From Flavobacterium psychrophilum (GTDB taxonomy: Bacteria; Bacteroidota; Bacteroidia; Flavobacteriales; Flavobacteriaceae), in assembly GCA_945860385.1 (NCBI GenBank), contig CAMAQD010000025.1, positions 1-51,681 on the forward strand: a stretch of DNA of 51,681 bases, written 5' to 3'. The notes under the pieces were generated by a model that was given only the letters and a program-made list of their open reading frames with translations, was not told the DNA's origin and did no database searches. The translations under genes were made by a program, and so were the position numbers. Positions 43,282 to 51,681 of the stretch are shown here, one piece after another. Numbering within the stretch: the first letter of the stretch is position 1; each line of letters begins with the position of its first letter.

Positions 43282-44048
43282 TCTGATTTTGTTAAAAAAG
43301 AATTCACTATTTCATAAAAGAGTTTCGGGTTTTCGGCGTGAAGCCAATGCCCGACATTTGGAATCGTTTCGATTCGGGAATCTGGAAAATGATTTTTTAT
43401 GGTTTCAAAATCTTCATCGAGAATGTAATTCGAATTTCCGCCACGAATAAAAAGCGTTGGTTTATTGAAAATAGCATTCTCGGGAAGCGGTTTCCCAATT
43501 TCATCCATATTAACATTGAATACGTCCAAATTAAATCGGAAAGCCAATTGTCCCGGCTCTTGCCAATACAAACTTTTCAATAAAAATTGCCTGGTTCCAA
43601 AATCGGTTATGTATTTTGACACGATTTCTTCAACTTCATTTCGGCTTGGTTTTAATGAAAAATCGACTGCATTCAATCCTTCAAGAATGGTTTGATGATG
43701 CTGCGGATAAAATTTTGTTCCAATGTCGGCAACAATCAATTTTTCAACTACGTCCGGATGTGACGTTGCAAAAAGCATGGCTGTTTTCCCACCCATAGAA
43801 TGTCCCAGAATATTGATTTTTTCTAAATTATTAGCTTTGCAATACTCGAAAACATCCTGCGCCATTAATTCGTAACTGAACTCTTCGGAATGAAAACTCT
43901 TTCCGTGGTTGCGCAAATCCAACAGATGCACTTGAAAACCATTGGCAGCAAATTGCATTCCCATAGTTTTCCAATTATCTGACATTCCCAGAAATCCGTG
44001 AAGGATTAAAAGTGGTTCGCCTTGGCCTTCTATTTTTGAATAAATCAT
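43257..44048 (-). CDS. Alpha/beta hydrolase
   Basis: A 263-residue serine hydrolase of the alpha/beta fold. The oxyanion region LHGFLGMSDNW, the nucleophile Ser in ILGHSMGGKTA, and the catalytic His in VGHWLHAENP are present. It resembles esterases of the YbfF type, but the substrate cannot be assigned. ATG 44048 is chosen because it opens the core strand (MIYSKIEG). The last codons form part of the terminator at 43244-43281. Confidence 0.9.
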   Translation of the reverse strand: MIYSKIEGQGEPLLILHGFLGMSDNWKTMGMQFAANGFQVHLLDLRNHGKSFHSEEFSYELMAQDVFEYCKANNLEKINILGHSMGGKTAMLFATSHPDVVEKLIVADIGTKFYPQHHQTILEGLNAVDFSLKPSRNEVEEIVSKYITDFGTRQFLLKSLYWQEPGQLAFRFNLDVFNVNMDEIGKPLPENAIFNKPTLFIRGGNSNYILDEDFETIKNHFPDSRIETIPNVGHWLHAENPKLFYEIVNSFLTKSDKKSPFQI

Positions 44049-44118
44049 TTTAATGTTTTTTAGTCCCAAATTTCCCCATTATAATCTGCTGAAAATTCGT
44101 GAAATTCGTGGCGAACTT

Positions 44119-44832
44119 TTATTTTAATTTTTGTAAATACATATTGACCACATTGTCCAATCCGAGATATATAGCTTCGGAAATAAGTGCGTGACCAATA
44201 GAAACTTCCAATAATCCCGGAATGTTCTGATGGAAAAACTGGATATTATCTAAACTTAAATCGTGTCCCGCATTGATTCCCAATCCCAATTCATTGGCTA
44301 AAACTGCAGATTTTATATAAGGCTCGATTCCGTTTTTGTTCCCGATATTGTATTCGTGCGCAAAAGCTTCAGTGTACAATTCGATTCTTTCCGTTCCAAT
44401 AATTTTGGCACCTTCAATCATTTCGAGAACGGGATCTACAAAAATCGAAGTTCTTATACCATTTCGTTGGAATTCCCGAACTATTTCAGTTAGAAAATCT
44501 TTGTGTTTATTGGTATCCCAACCCGCATTTGAAGTTATGGCATCGATGGCATCCGGCACCAAAGTAACCTGTGTTGGTTTGATTTCGAGAACCAAATCAA
44601 TGAAACTTTTTTCAGGATTCCCTTCAATATTGTATTCGGTGTAAACGATCGATTTTAAATCTCGAGCATCTTGATAGCGAATGTGTCTTTCGTCGGGTCG
44701 TGGATGAATAGTGATTCCTTGCCCTCCAAATTGTTGAATATCGGTGGCTACTTTTAATAAATCTGGGACATTTCCTCCACGAGCATTTCTTAAAGTTGCT
44801 ATTTTGTTAATATTTACACTTAACTTTGTCAT
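44119..44832 (-). CDS. pdxJ: Pyridoxine 5'-phosphate synthase
   Basis: A 237-residue TIM-barrel enzyme that joins 3-amino-2-oxopropyl phosphate and 1-deoxyxylulose 5-phosphate to pyridoxine 5'-phosphate, the last ring-forming step of vitamin B6 synthesis. MTKLSVNINKIATLRNARGG, the catalytic region ITIHPRPDERHIRYQD, GHDLSLDN and VSIGHALISEAI are typical. ATG 44832 is chosen because the frame extends 39 codons upstream only through the dispersed repeat copy at 44839-44863. Confidence 0.95.
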   Translation of the reverse strand: MTKLSVNINKIATLRNARGGNVPDLLKVATDIQQFGGQGITIHPRPDERHIRYQDARDLKSIVYTEYNIEGNPEKSFIDLVLEIKPTQVTLVPDAIDAITSNAGWDTNKHKDFLTEIVREFQRNGIRTSIFVDPVLEMIEGAKIIGTERIELYTEAFAHEYNIGNKNGIEPYIKSAVLANELGLGINAGHDLSLDNIQFFHQNIPGLLEVSIGHALISEAIYLGLDNVVNMYLQKLK

Positions 44833-44838
44833 TATTTT

Positions 44839-44863
44839 GTCATTGCGAGATACGAAGTAATAC
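44839..44863. repeat. Dispersed palindromic repeat, copy 3
   Basis: TGTCATTGCGAGATACGAAG followed by TAATA lies 6 bases upstream of the pdxJ start. It is the closest of the three copies to the GTCATTGCGAG form seen as a dispersed repeat in many bacteria. Confidence 0.6.
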
Positions 44864-44892
44864 CATTGTCTTCGACTCAATTTATAATTTTG

Positions 44893-44908
44893 CAAAAATA
44901 CAAAGTTA
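44893..44908 (-). promoter_or_regulatory. Two adjacent -7 elements for pdxJ
   Basis: TAACTTTG (44908-44901) and TATTTTTG (44900-44893) follow each other on the minus strand; either would give a leader of about 60 nt that includes the dispersed repeat. Confidence 0.45.
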
Positions 44909-44966
44909 AATTTAGGGGTTTTTGTATTATTTTGATTATTTTGCATCAAATATTTAGGATTGTTTT

Positions 44967-45626
44967 ATGACGGAGATTACCAACTATATTACCAATGATT
45001 ACAAAGCGATTGACAGTCAGGAAACTATTGCGGCTGTTCAGGAGTTTTTTGATGAATTAACTTTTTCGCATTTTCCTGTGATTGAAGAAGGAATTTACAT
45101 TGGCAGCATTGCCTCCGAAGACATAGAAACATTCGATAGTGCCAAAAAAGTTTTGGATTATCGCTACTCTCTTGAAGGTTTTTTCGCAAGAGAAAATATG
45201 ATTTGGCTGGATGTTTTAGAAGTTTTTGCTAAAAATCATTCAAATTTAGTCCCTGTTTTAAATCAAAAAAATCAATATTTGGGTTATTACGAAATAAGAG
45301 ATATTCTGAATTTTTTTCACGAAACTCCATTTTTGCAAGAATCTGGCGGACTACTTGTAGTTAAAAAAAATACTTTAGGATATTCGATGGGAGAAATTAC
45401 CCAAATCATTGAAAGTAATAATGGCAAAATCTTGGGTTTATTTGTATCAGAAGCTGATTCTGAAAATACACAAGTTACCATAAAAATAAGTTTAGGAGTA
45501 ATGAACGAAATAATTCAATCTTTCAGAAGGTACAACTATGAAATAATTTCGGAACATTATGAAGACAATTACATCAACACATTAAAAGAACGCTCGGATT
45601 ATTTAGACAAATATCTCAATATCTAA
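44967..45626 (+). CDS. CBS-domain protein
   Basis: A 219-residue cytoplasmic protein. A pair of CBS domains covers about residues 5-130 (ETIAAVQEFFDELTFSHFPVIEEG, then VLEVFAKNHSNLVPVLNQKNQYLGYY), followed by a C-terminal ACT-like part (about 140-210, GGLLVVKKN, IIESNNGKILGLFVSEADS). CBS pairs bind adenosyl ligands. It is 3 bases before nadK, so it is probably co-transcribed and may sense adenylate for NAD metabolism; this is inference. Confidence 0.85.
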   Translation: MTEITNYITNDYKAIDSQETIAAVQEFFDELTFSHFPVIEEGIYIGSIASEDIETFDSAKKVLDYRYSLEGFFARENMIWLDVLEVFAKNHSNLVPVLNQKNQYLGYYEIRDILNFFHETPFLQESGGLLVVKKNTLGYSMGEITQIIESNNGKILGLFVSEADSENTQVTIKISLGVMNEIIQSFRRYNYEIISEHYEDNYINTLKERSDYLDKYLNI

Positions 45627-45629
45627 TAA

Positions 45630-46514
45630 ATGAAAATAGCCATTTACGGTCAATACTATCAAAATAGTACAGAACCCATCATAAAAGATATTTTCACTTT
45701 TTTGATTAAGAATAACGTTGAGATAATCATTGAAGCCAATTTTCTGAAAATCTTATTCGAAAAAAATCTTATCCTAAAAGAGTATCCAACATTTGAGTCT
45801 CATACTGAATTAGATAGCAGTTTTGACATCCTAATTAGCATCGGAGGAGACGGAACGATTTTGAGAGCAGCAACGTTAGTGAGAGATTCCGGGGTTCCTA
45901 TTTTAGGAATAAATGCTGGTCGTTTGGGGTTTTTAGCTACTGTTCAAAATGACAATATTGCTGAATTTTTGCAATTTATTATCGATAAAAAATATTCTAT
46001 ATCTAAAAGAACTTTGCTCAGTTTATCTTGTTTACCAGAAAATGAAGCCATAAAAGATCTCAATTTTGCTATTAATGAAATATCTGTGAGCAGGAAAGAA
46101 ACCACATCGATGATAACCATCGAAACTTATTTGAATGATGAATATCTAAATTCCTATTGGGCTGACGGCTTAATTATTGCAACTCCGACAGGTTCTACAG
46201 GATATTCTCTGAGTTGCGGAGGCCCAATTTTGACTCCAAATGTGCAAAGTTTTGTAATTACTCCAATTGCACCGCATAATCTTAATGCGCGGCCGCTTGT
46301 AGTTACAGATGAAACAGAAATCAGACTGAAAGTTTCAGGTAGAGACGATCATTATTTAGTTTCTTTAGATTCAAGATTATTTTCTGTAAATAATGATACT
46401 GTTTTGTGTATCAAAAAATCTCCTTTTGAAATAAACATGGTAGAGATTCCGGATGCCACCTTCTTGAAAACCCTGCGCAACAAACTCTTTTGGGGTGAGG
46501 ATCGTAGAAATTAA
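45630..46514 (+). CDS. nadK: NAD kinase
   Basis: A 294-residue kinase that makes NADP from NAD and ATP. The GGDGT motif is at residues 72-76 (SIGGDGTILRA), followed by the NE-motif region (NEISVSRKETTSM), the third motif TPTGSTGYSLSCGGP and PIAPHNLNARPLV. Length is normal. It is followed by a 170-base spacer with the DUF6089 promoter element. Confidence 0.96.
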   Translation: MKIAIYGQYYQNSTEPIIKDIFTFLIKNNVEIIIEANFLKILFEKNLILKEYPTFESHTELDSSFDILISIGGDGTILRAATLVRDSGVPILGINAGRLGFLATVQNDNIAEFLQFIIDKKYSISKRTLLSLSCLPENEAIKDLNFAINEISVSRKETTSMITIETYLNDEYLNSYWADGLIIATPTGSTGYSLSCGGPILTPNVQSFVITPIAPHNLNARPLVVTDETEIRLKVSGRDDHYLVSLDSRLFSVNNDTVLCIKKSPFEINMVEIPDATFLKTLRNKLFWGEDRRN

Positions 46515-46658
46515 ACCAAATTAGCTTCACGATATACAATATTTCGTTTTTTGCCGTTTCTCTACTGTAGACTCAATAATTTCCAAATAATTTTAGTTTC
46601 AATTTTCCAATTCGTTAGACATTTACTAAAATGAGCGTAGATTGGCGTTGATAATTAT

Positions 46659-46666
46659 TATATTTG
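46659..46666 (+). promoter_or_regulatory. -7 promoter element of the DUF6089-uppS-bamA run
   Basis: TATATTTG matches TAnnTTTG; the leader is only about 13 nt. An ATTG lies 14 bases upstream, a poor -33. Confidence 0.5.
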
Positions 46667-46684
46667 CACGCAATTTTTAATTAA

Positions 46685-47359
46685 ATGTATAAATTTCTCA
46701 ATCTGATTTTCCTGCTTTTATTCTTTTCAATGAATGCACAAATTCATGAAATTGGCGTTTTTGTTGGTGGTAGTAACTATATTGGTGACTTAGGTTCAAC
46801 AACATATATCGCTCCAAACGAACCTACTTTAGGAATTTTGTACAAATGGAATAAAAATCCCAGACTTGCCTATCGATTTTCATTAAATGGTGCCTATTAT
46901 TCAGGCGACGACCTTGATTCTAAAGAGCCAAGTAGAAATCAAAGGGGATATCATTTTAGAAATAGTATAAAAGAAGTATCTTTAGGCCTTGAATTTAATT
47001 TTTTTGATTTTAATTTGCACGATGTAAAAAGGAAATATACTCCTTATGTCCATTCTGGTTTGAATTATTTGAGATTTCGTGAGAGCTATTTACAATCTAA
47101 CCAAATTGTAGCTAAAGAAAGAATAGGCGCATTAGCTATCCCAATGACATTAGGAATAAAATCGAATGTATTGCCTCATGTGATTTTAGCTTTAGAAGTT
47201 GGAGCAAGATATACATTAACTGATAATTTAGACGGTAGTAATCCAAAGGATGATACCTTGATAAAATTTGGAAATATAAATAATAACGATTGGTACGTTT
47301 TCTCTGGGATCACGCTCACGTATACTTTTGGGAACAAACCGTGTTATTGCGTAGAATAA
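46685..47359 (+). CDS. DUF6089-type outer-membrane beta-barrel protein
   Basis: A 224-residue protein with a signal peptide (MYKFLNLIFLLLFFSMNAQ) and an OmpA-like 8-strand barrel pattern: HEIGVFVGGSNYIGDLG, YRFSLNGAYYSGDD, YTPYVHSGLNYLRF, VILALEVGARYTLTD and a final aromatic strand (YVFSGITLTYTFGNKPC). The GGSNYIGDLG start is typical of the DUF6089 family found before uppS-bamA in Bacteroidota. A role in envelope assembly is likely from context only. Confidence 0.88.
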   Translation: MYKFLNLIFLLLFFSMNAQIHEIGVFVGGSNYIGDLGSTTYIAPNEPTLGILYKWNKNPRLAYRFSLNGAYYSGDDLDSKEPSRNQRGYHFRNSIKEVSLGLEFNFFDFNLHDVKRKYTPYVHSGLNYLRFRESYLQSNQIVAKERIGALAIPMTLGIKSNVLPHVILALEVGARYTLTDNLDGSNPKDDTLIKFGNINNNDWYVFSGITLTYTFGNKPCYCVE

Positions 47360-47363
47360 TAAA

Positions 47364-48104
47364 ATGAGTTTAAAAGACGAAATAGACAAAACAAAATTAC
47401 CCAAACACTTATCCATCATAATGGATGGTAATGGTCGCTGGGCTAAAAAACAAGGACTTCTGAGAGCTTTAGGCCATGAAAGAGGTACAAAATCTGTAAA
47501 AGAAATTATAAAGGCTTGTGCCAAATTAGGAATAGAAAATCTTACCCTTTATGCTTTCTCTACCGAAAACTGGAACAGACCAAAAATTGAAGTCGATACT
47601 TTAATGAAAATTTTAGTCAGATCATTAAAGAAGGAGCTTAAAACTTTGCAAGACAACGACATCCAATTAAATACTATTGGTAATTTAGAAAAATTACCAA
47701 AATCAGCGCAAGACGAACTTCTGGATGTAATTGAAAAAACTGCGCATAATTCGCGAATGACGCTTACCCTGGCCTTAAGTTACGGTTCTAGAGAAGAAAT
47801 CGTAAATGCTGTAAGAAACATTAGCGATAAAGTTAAAAATAATATAATTTCAATAGACTCTATTGACGATTCAATTATAAATGAGCATCTTTACACGCGA
47901 AATTTACCAGAGGTAGATTTATTAATAAGAACAAGTGGAGAGCATAGAATAAGTAATTTTTTGTTGTGGCAAATTGCCTACGCAGAGTTATATTTTACTG
48001 ATGTATTGTGGCCAGACTTTAAAGAACAAGATTTGTATGAGGCTATCATTAGTTATCAAAAAAGAGAGCGTAGATTTGGAAAAACAAGTGAACAAATTAA
48101 ATAA
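47364..48104 (+). CDS. uppS: Undecaprenyl diphosphate synthase (cis-prenyltransferase)
   Basis: A 246-residue cis-prenyltransferase that makes undecaprenyl diphosphate, the lipid carrier for peptidoglycan and surface polysaccharides. The catalytic Asp21 lies in IIMDGNGRWAKKQ, followed by GHERGTKSV, LYAFSTENWNRP, and the C-terminal RTSGEHRISNFLLWQ and ELYFTD. The length is normal. It starts 4 bases after the DUF6089 stop and its end overlaps the bamA start. Confidence 0.96.
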   Translation: MSLKDEIDKTKLPKHLSIIMDGNGRWAKKQGLLRALGHERGTKSVKEIIKACAKLGIENLTLYAFSTENWNRPKIEVDTLMKILVRSLKKELKTLQDNDIQLNTIGNLEKLPKSAQDELLDVIEKTAHNSRMTLTLALSYGSREEIVNAVRNISDKVKNNIISIDSIDDSIINEHLYTRNLPEVDLLIRTSGEHRISNFLLWQIAYAELYFTDVLWPDFKEQDLYEAIISYQKRERRFGKTSEQIK

Positions 48105-50814
48105 TTTTTTAGTGTTACAAAAAAGCATAAAGTTACTCATAGGCCTATTGATTTTTGGAAGTTTTTCGCAAATTAAAGCACAAGATCGAGTACCATTCGA
48201 CCAAGGAAAAACATACATATTAGCTAAAGTTGATATCGTTGGAAAAATAAGTTTTAACGCAAATACCGTAACTACATTTGCTGGTCTTGAAAAAGGACAG
48301 GAAATAACAGTTCCAGGTGAGGAAATAAGTAATGCTATCAAAAAGCTAGGAAAGCTTGGGCTTTTTGATGAAATTTCGTTTTATATTAATCGAATTGAAA
48401 AAGACAGTATTTACCTTGATTTACATGTCGAAGAATTACCTAAATTAAATGAAGTAAAATTTGTTGGTATCAGCAAAAGTAAAATTGAAGGATTAATAAA
48501 AGACAACGGCCTTACAAAAGAGAAAGTGGTCAATGAAAATTTAATCACAACCACGAAAAATTACATCGAAAATAAATATAAAAAAGACGGTTTTTACAAT
48601 ACCAAAGTAACCATAAATACCGTTATAGACACTTCATTAGTAAACCATGTCAATATGGTTGTGAAAATTGATAGAGGATCGAAAGTAAAAATTAAAGACA
48701 TTGTCTTCGAAGGAAATAAGGAAATAAAATCCGAAACCCTTCGCGCAGCGATGAAAGATACCAAGCGAAAAACATTGATTAGCATTAAAACATCTAAGTT
48801 TATACAAGCGAAATACGATGACGATTTAGAAAAAGTAATTGCAGCTTACAAGGAACGTGGCTACAGAGACGCACGAATTCTGTCAGATTCAGTAGCTTAC
48901 AATGCAGATTTAAAGGCTATAATGATAAAAATAAAAGTCGAAGAAGGCAACAAATACCGTTTTGGAAATATAAAATTCCTTGGAAACACAGTGTATTCAG
49001 ACGAAGGACTTCTCGGAATGATTGGAATCAAAAAAGGTGATACTTATAATGGAGTGCTTTTAGAAAAAAGAATTGCAGATAAGTCAAAACCAGATGGAGA
49101 TGACATTACCAATTTATATCAAAATAACGGATACTTGTTTTCTAATATTAACGCAGTGGAAACAAAAACAGCTAATGATTCTATCGATTTTGAAATTCGA
49201 ATTACCGAAGGTCCAATAGCGTATTTCAACAAAATTACTGTTACTGGAAATGACAAAACAAACGATCACGTTGTGTATCGAGAGTTGAGAACAAAACCAG
49301 GAGAAAAATACAATAAAGATTTGCTTATCAGAACCATTCGTGAAATTGGTCAATTGGGATTTTTTGATCCTGAAACTATTGAACCAAAATTCAAAAACGT
49401 TGATGCAGCTGCCGGTACTGTTGATATTGAATACCCTTTAACAGAAAAAGGAGCCAGTCAAATAGAACTACAAGGAGGTTATGGCGGAGGTGGATTCATA
49501 GGAACTTTAGGATTGTCATTCAATAACTTTTCTGCTAGAAATCTGTTTAATAAAGAAGCTTACAAGCCACTTCCTATGGGTGATGGTCAAAAAGTATCAC
49601 TACGATTACAAGCTAGTTCTTATTATAGAACTTATAGTCTTTCGTTTTCAGAGCCTTGGTTTGGAAAAAGAAAACCAGTACAATTAAACACTTCATTGTC
49701 CTACACGAGTCAGTTTTATAATGACTTTCAAACTCAAAAAGTGGACAAAAGTAGAAGTTTTAATATCCTAACAATTTCAGCAGGAATTTACAAAAGACTT
49801 ACTGTTCCTGATGATTACTTCGGTCTGTCACAAACCATAAGTTACCAACATTATGATTTACATAATTATAACACTGGACTATTTACATTTGGCGATGGAG
49901 CATCACGAAATTTAGCCTACACAATAGGATTTTCACGAAGCAACAAAGGAATTAATCCAATATTTCCAATATATGGCGCAGAATTTAGTTTAACTGGAAA
50001 ATTTACACTTCCCTACTCATTATTTAATGGAGTGGATTATGCTACATTAGGAGATCAAGCCGAATACAAAACAAAATATCAGGGAACTACCTCTACTTCT
50101 GGAGTTGATAGCAAACCGCTAAATCCTGGGGATTATATAAAGCAAACTACAATAAATGGAATATCAGGACCAATGAGTGTTGGGTCAGATTACCAAAGTG
50201 CAGATACAGATGTTCCAAAAGTGGATCAAGAAAAATACAAATGGCTTGAATATTATAAAGTAAAATTCAAGGGAGATTGGTACACAAAAGTAGCTGGAAC
50301 AAATAAGAGTCCATTAGTATTAAGATCATTAATTGAATTCGGATTCTTAGGTGCCTACAATCAGGAAAGAGGAGTAATTCCATTCGAAAGATTCTTTTTA
50401 GGAGGTGACGGAATGGCAAATTATTCTATGGATGGTAGAGAAACAGTAGCCTTGAGAGGATATCCAAACGGCTCATTAACCCCTATTGACGAAAAAACTG
50501 GCGAGTCAAATGGAGCAACCATTTATAACAAGTTTTCATTAGAATTGAGATACCCTATTACATTAAAAGCATCAGCCTCAATATACGCATTAGCATTTTT
50601 AGAAGCGGGATCTTCTTTTGACACTTTCAAAAACTACAATCCTTTTGCCTTAAGCCGTTCCGCTGGAGCAGGATTAAGAGTTTTTATGCCAGCATTTGGA
50701 TTATTAGGAATTGATTTTGGTTATGGATTTGATGGATTGCCATTGCCTGGAGGTCTGTTAGCACCGAAAGCACATGGATGGGAAACGCATTTCATTATTG
50801 GACAACAATTTTAA
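48088..50814 (+). CDS. bamA: Outer-membrane assembly protein BamA
   Basis: A 908-residue Omp85 protein that folds outer-membrane proteins. After a signal peptide (...SIKLLIGLLIFGSFSQIKAQ) come five POTRA domains (about residues 40-450) and a 16-strand barrel with the L6 motif in ALRGYPNGS. The last strand ends in HFIIGQQF. No ATG starts the frame; GTG 48088 (inside uppS) or GTG 48112 (8 bases after the uppS stop) are possible, and the second gives a shorter signal peptide. Translation is probably coupled to uppS. An insertion-rich loop region (about residues 690-750) enlarges the barrel. Confidence 0.95.
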   Translation: MNKLNNFLVLQKSIKLLIGLLIFGSFSQIKAQDRVPFDQGKTYILAKVDIVGKISFNANTVTTFAGLEKGQEITVPGEEISNAIKKLGKLGLFDEISFYINRIEKDSIYLDLHVEELPKLNEVKFVGISKSKIEGLIKDNGLTKEKVVNENLITTTKNYIENKYKKDGFYNTKVTINTVIDTSLVNHVNMVVKIDRGSKVKIKDIVFEGNKEIKSETLRAAMKDTKRKTLISIKTSKFIQAKYDDDLEKVIAAYKERGYRDARILSDSVAYNADLKAIMIKIKVEEGNKYRFGNIKFLGNTVYSDEGLLGMIGIKKGDTYNGVLLEKRIADKSKPDGDDITNLYQNNGYLFSNINAVETKTANDSIDFEIRITEGPIAYFNKITVTGNDKTNDHVVYRELRTKPGEKYNKDLLIRTIREIGQLGFFDPETIEPKFKNVDAAAGTVDIEYPLTEKGASQIELQGGYGGGGFIGTLGLSFNNFSARNLFNKEAYKPLPMGDGQKVSLRLQASSYYRTYSLSFSEPWFGKRKPVQLNTSLSYTSQFYNDFQTQKVDKSRSFNILTISAGIYKRLTVPDDYFGLSQTISYQHYDLHNYNTGLFTFGDGASRNLAYTIGFSRSNKGINPIFPIYGAEFSLTGKFTLPYSLFNGVDYATLGDQAEYKTKYQGTTSTSGVDSKPLNPGDYIKQTTINGISGPMSVGSDYQSADTDVPKVDQEKYKWLEYYKVKFKGDWYTKVAGTNKSPLVLRSLIEFGFLGAYNQERGVIPFERFFLGGDGMANYSMDGRETVALRGYPNGSLTPIDEKTGESNGATIYNKFSLELRYPITLKASASIYALAFLEAGSSFDTFKNYNPFALSRSAGAGLRVFMPAFGLLGIDFGYGFDGLPLPGGLLAPKAHGWETHFIIGQQF

Positions 50815-50849
50815 TAGTTGGATATAAATTATTCTAATACATCAACGTT

Positions 50850-51681
50850 ATGAGAAAAGAATTTTTATTTATATTTTTAGCCCTAACTTTAGCAAATACT
50901 GTTAAGGCACAAACTAAAGGCACAAAAGTGGGCTACATTGATATGGAATACATTTTGCAAAATGTACCCGATTACACCGAAGCGCAAAGCCAATTAGAAC
51001 AAAAAGCCCAAAAGTGGAAGCAAGAAATTGAAGCCAAAAAAAATGAAATCAATAAATTAAAAGAAGCGCTAAAAGCCGAAAAAGCTTTATTGACAAAAGG
51101 TCTTATTGAAGAAAGAATTAGTGAGATTGTGTTCCTTGAAAACGAAAATTTAGAATACCAACAAAAAAGATTTGGTCCAAACGGTGATTTGATGACGCAA
51201 AAAAACGCTTTAACAAAACCCATTCAAGACCAGGTATTTACAATAACACAAGATATAGCAGAACGCAAAAAATATGATTTTATTTTTGATAAATCATCTG
51301 ACATGACAATGCTTTTTGCAGCAAAGCGATATGACATTAGCGATGAAATAGTTCGCCAATTGAATCGAACAGAAAAAAGAGAACAATTAACAAAAAAACA
51401 GCTAAAAGAGGAAGCAGACCGGGAAGCTAAGGAAGATGCAATAGCTGACAACCCAGCATTATCCGATAGACAAAAAGCCTTAGATGCGAAAAAATTAGCT
51501 CGGGAAACAGTTATAGCGAATAGGAAACTAGCAGATGAAGAACGACGAAAAGCAGCAGAAGATAAAAAATTAAAAATTATTGCCGATAGAGAAGCCAAAA
51601 AAAATGGAACTGCCCCATCAGTAGCTAAAACAACAACTACAACGGGCCAAACTGTAGACAAAGAAGCAGCAGCAACAGCAG
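50850..51681 (+). CDS. OmpH/Skp-family periplasmic chaperone, partial
   Basis: 277 codons are visible before the window ends, without a stop. A signal peptide (MRKEFLFIFLALTLANTVKAQ) is followed by VGYIDMEYILQNVPDYTEAQ, the OmpH/Skp strand-helix start, then a long charged coiled coil and VFTITQDIAERKKYDFIFDK. Past about residue 180 the protein continues as a Lys/Glu/Ala/Arg-rich tail, longer than normal Skp (about 160 residues). It lies 35 bases after bamA, matching its known role of holding unfolded outer-membrane proteins for BamA. Confidence 0.92.
   Translation, partial: MRKEFLFIFLALTLANTVKAQTKGTKVGYIDMEYILQNVPDYTEAQSQLEQKAQKWKQEIEAKKNEINKLKEALKAEKALLTKGLIEERISEIVFLENENLEYQQKRFGPNGDLMTQKNALTKPIQDQVFTITQDIAERKKYDFIFDKSSDMTMLFAAKRYDISDEIVRQLNRTEKREQLTKKQLKEEADREAKEDAIADNPALSDRQKALDAKKLARETVIANRKLADEERRKAAEDKKLKIIADREAKKNGTAPSVAKTTTTTGQTVDKEAAATA

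Noticed and set aside
46515..46658. Possible small RNA or gene in the nadK-DUF6089 spacer
   Set aside because: No hairpin with T tract and no frame with a plausible start is visible; only the -7 element at 46659 is supported.

Overview
The window is an ordinary stretch of chromosome from a member of the Bacteroidota, almost certainly a Flavobacterium or close relative. The evidence is low GC content, many promoters of the Bacteroidota type (-7 element TAnnTTTG, sometimes with a -33 TTTG), type IX secretion (T9SS) sorting domains of both type A and type B, a putative porin, an S46-peptidase remnant, a FolK-deoxynucleoside kinase fusion and the gene order CBS-nadK-DUF6089-uppS-bamA-ompH. Identifications come from reading the sequence; no database search was run.

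Layout. 1-2.3 kb (minus): the 5' end of tuf, tRNA-Thr(GGT), tRNA-Tyr, tRNA-Thr(TGT), hpf, a XerC/D recombinase and rpsU, a translation module. 2.4-4.5 kb (minus): acyl-CoA dehydrogenase and a helix-hairpin-helix protein. 4.6-6.3 kb: APC amino-acid permease. 6.3-10.4 kb (minus): porin, DEDDh exonuclease, DUF2851 protein and PspC-like protein as an operon. 10.5-13.9 kb: rnhB, lipB, a lipoprotein and an orphan secreted protein. 13.9-16.6 kb (minus): a tight sugar operon of DegT/DnrJ aminotransferase, NTF2-like protein and galE. 16.7-18.8 kb: waaA, a truncated S46 peptidase and a tiny repeat lipoprotein. 19.0-22.1 kb (minus): tRNA-Leu, tRNA-Gly and mutS. 22.2-27.9 kb: DUF1573 protein, SpoU methyltransferase and a 1518-residue T9SS adhesin-like protein. 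27.9-33.7 kb: folK-dNK fusion, sppA and an AsmA-like protein. 33.7-36.4 kb: DUF2797 protein, GH3-like enzyme and a frameshifted small lipoprotein. 36.4-41.8 kb (minus): serB, clpX, clpP, tig and a 4-TM holin-like protein, with clpX-clpP-tig forming a protein quality-control block. 41.9-44.8 kb: T9SS protein with Asp-box repeats, alpha/beta hydrolase, pdxJ. 45.0-51.7 kb (plus): CBS protein, nadK, DUF6089 protein, uppS, bamA and ompH (cut by the window end), an envelope-biogenesis run.

No phage, insertion sequence, CRISPR array or defence island is visible. The most interesting signals are at the regulatory and repeat scale. First, at three places (upstream of the tRNA operon, xerC and tig) a -7 promoter element lies inside or at the edge of a terminator-like hairpin, placed so that RNA started there would lack the 5' arm of the hairpin. 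Second, short tandem arrays of different sequence but the same 7-bp period sit directly upstream of start codons (rpsU, clpX, and both sides of the DUF2797/GH3 divergence) and once inside the lipB coding frame. Third, rpsU has a perfect Shine-Dalgarno sequence in a lineage that normally does not use one. Fourth, an A11 tract puts a small lipoprotein gene out of frame. Fifth, a promoter inside one reading frame forces a TTG start for a lipoprotein.
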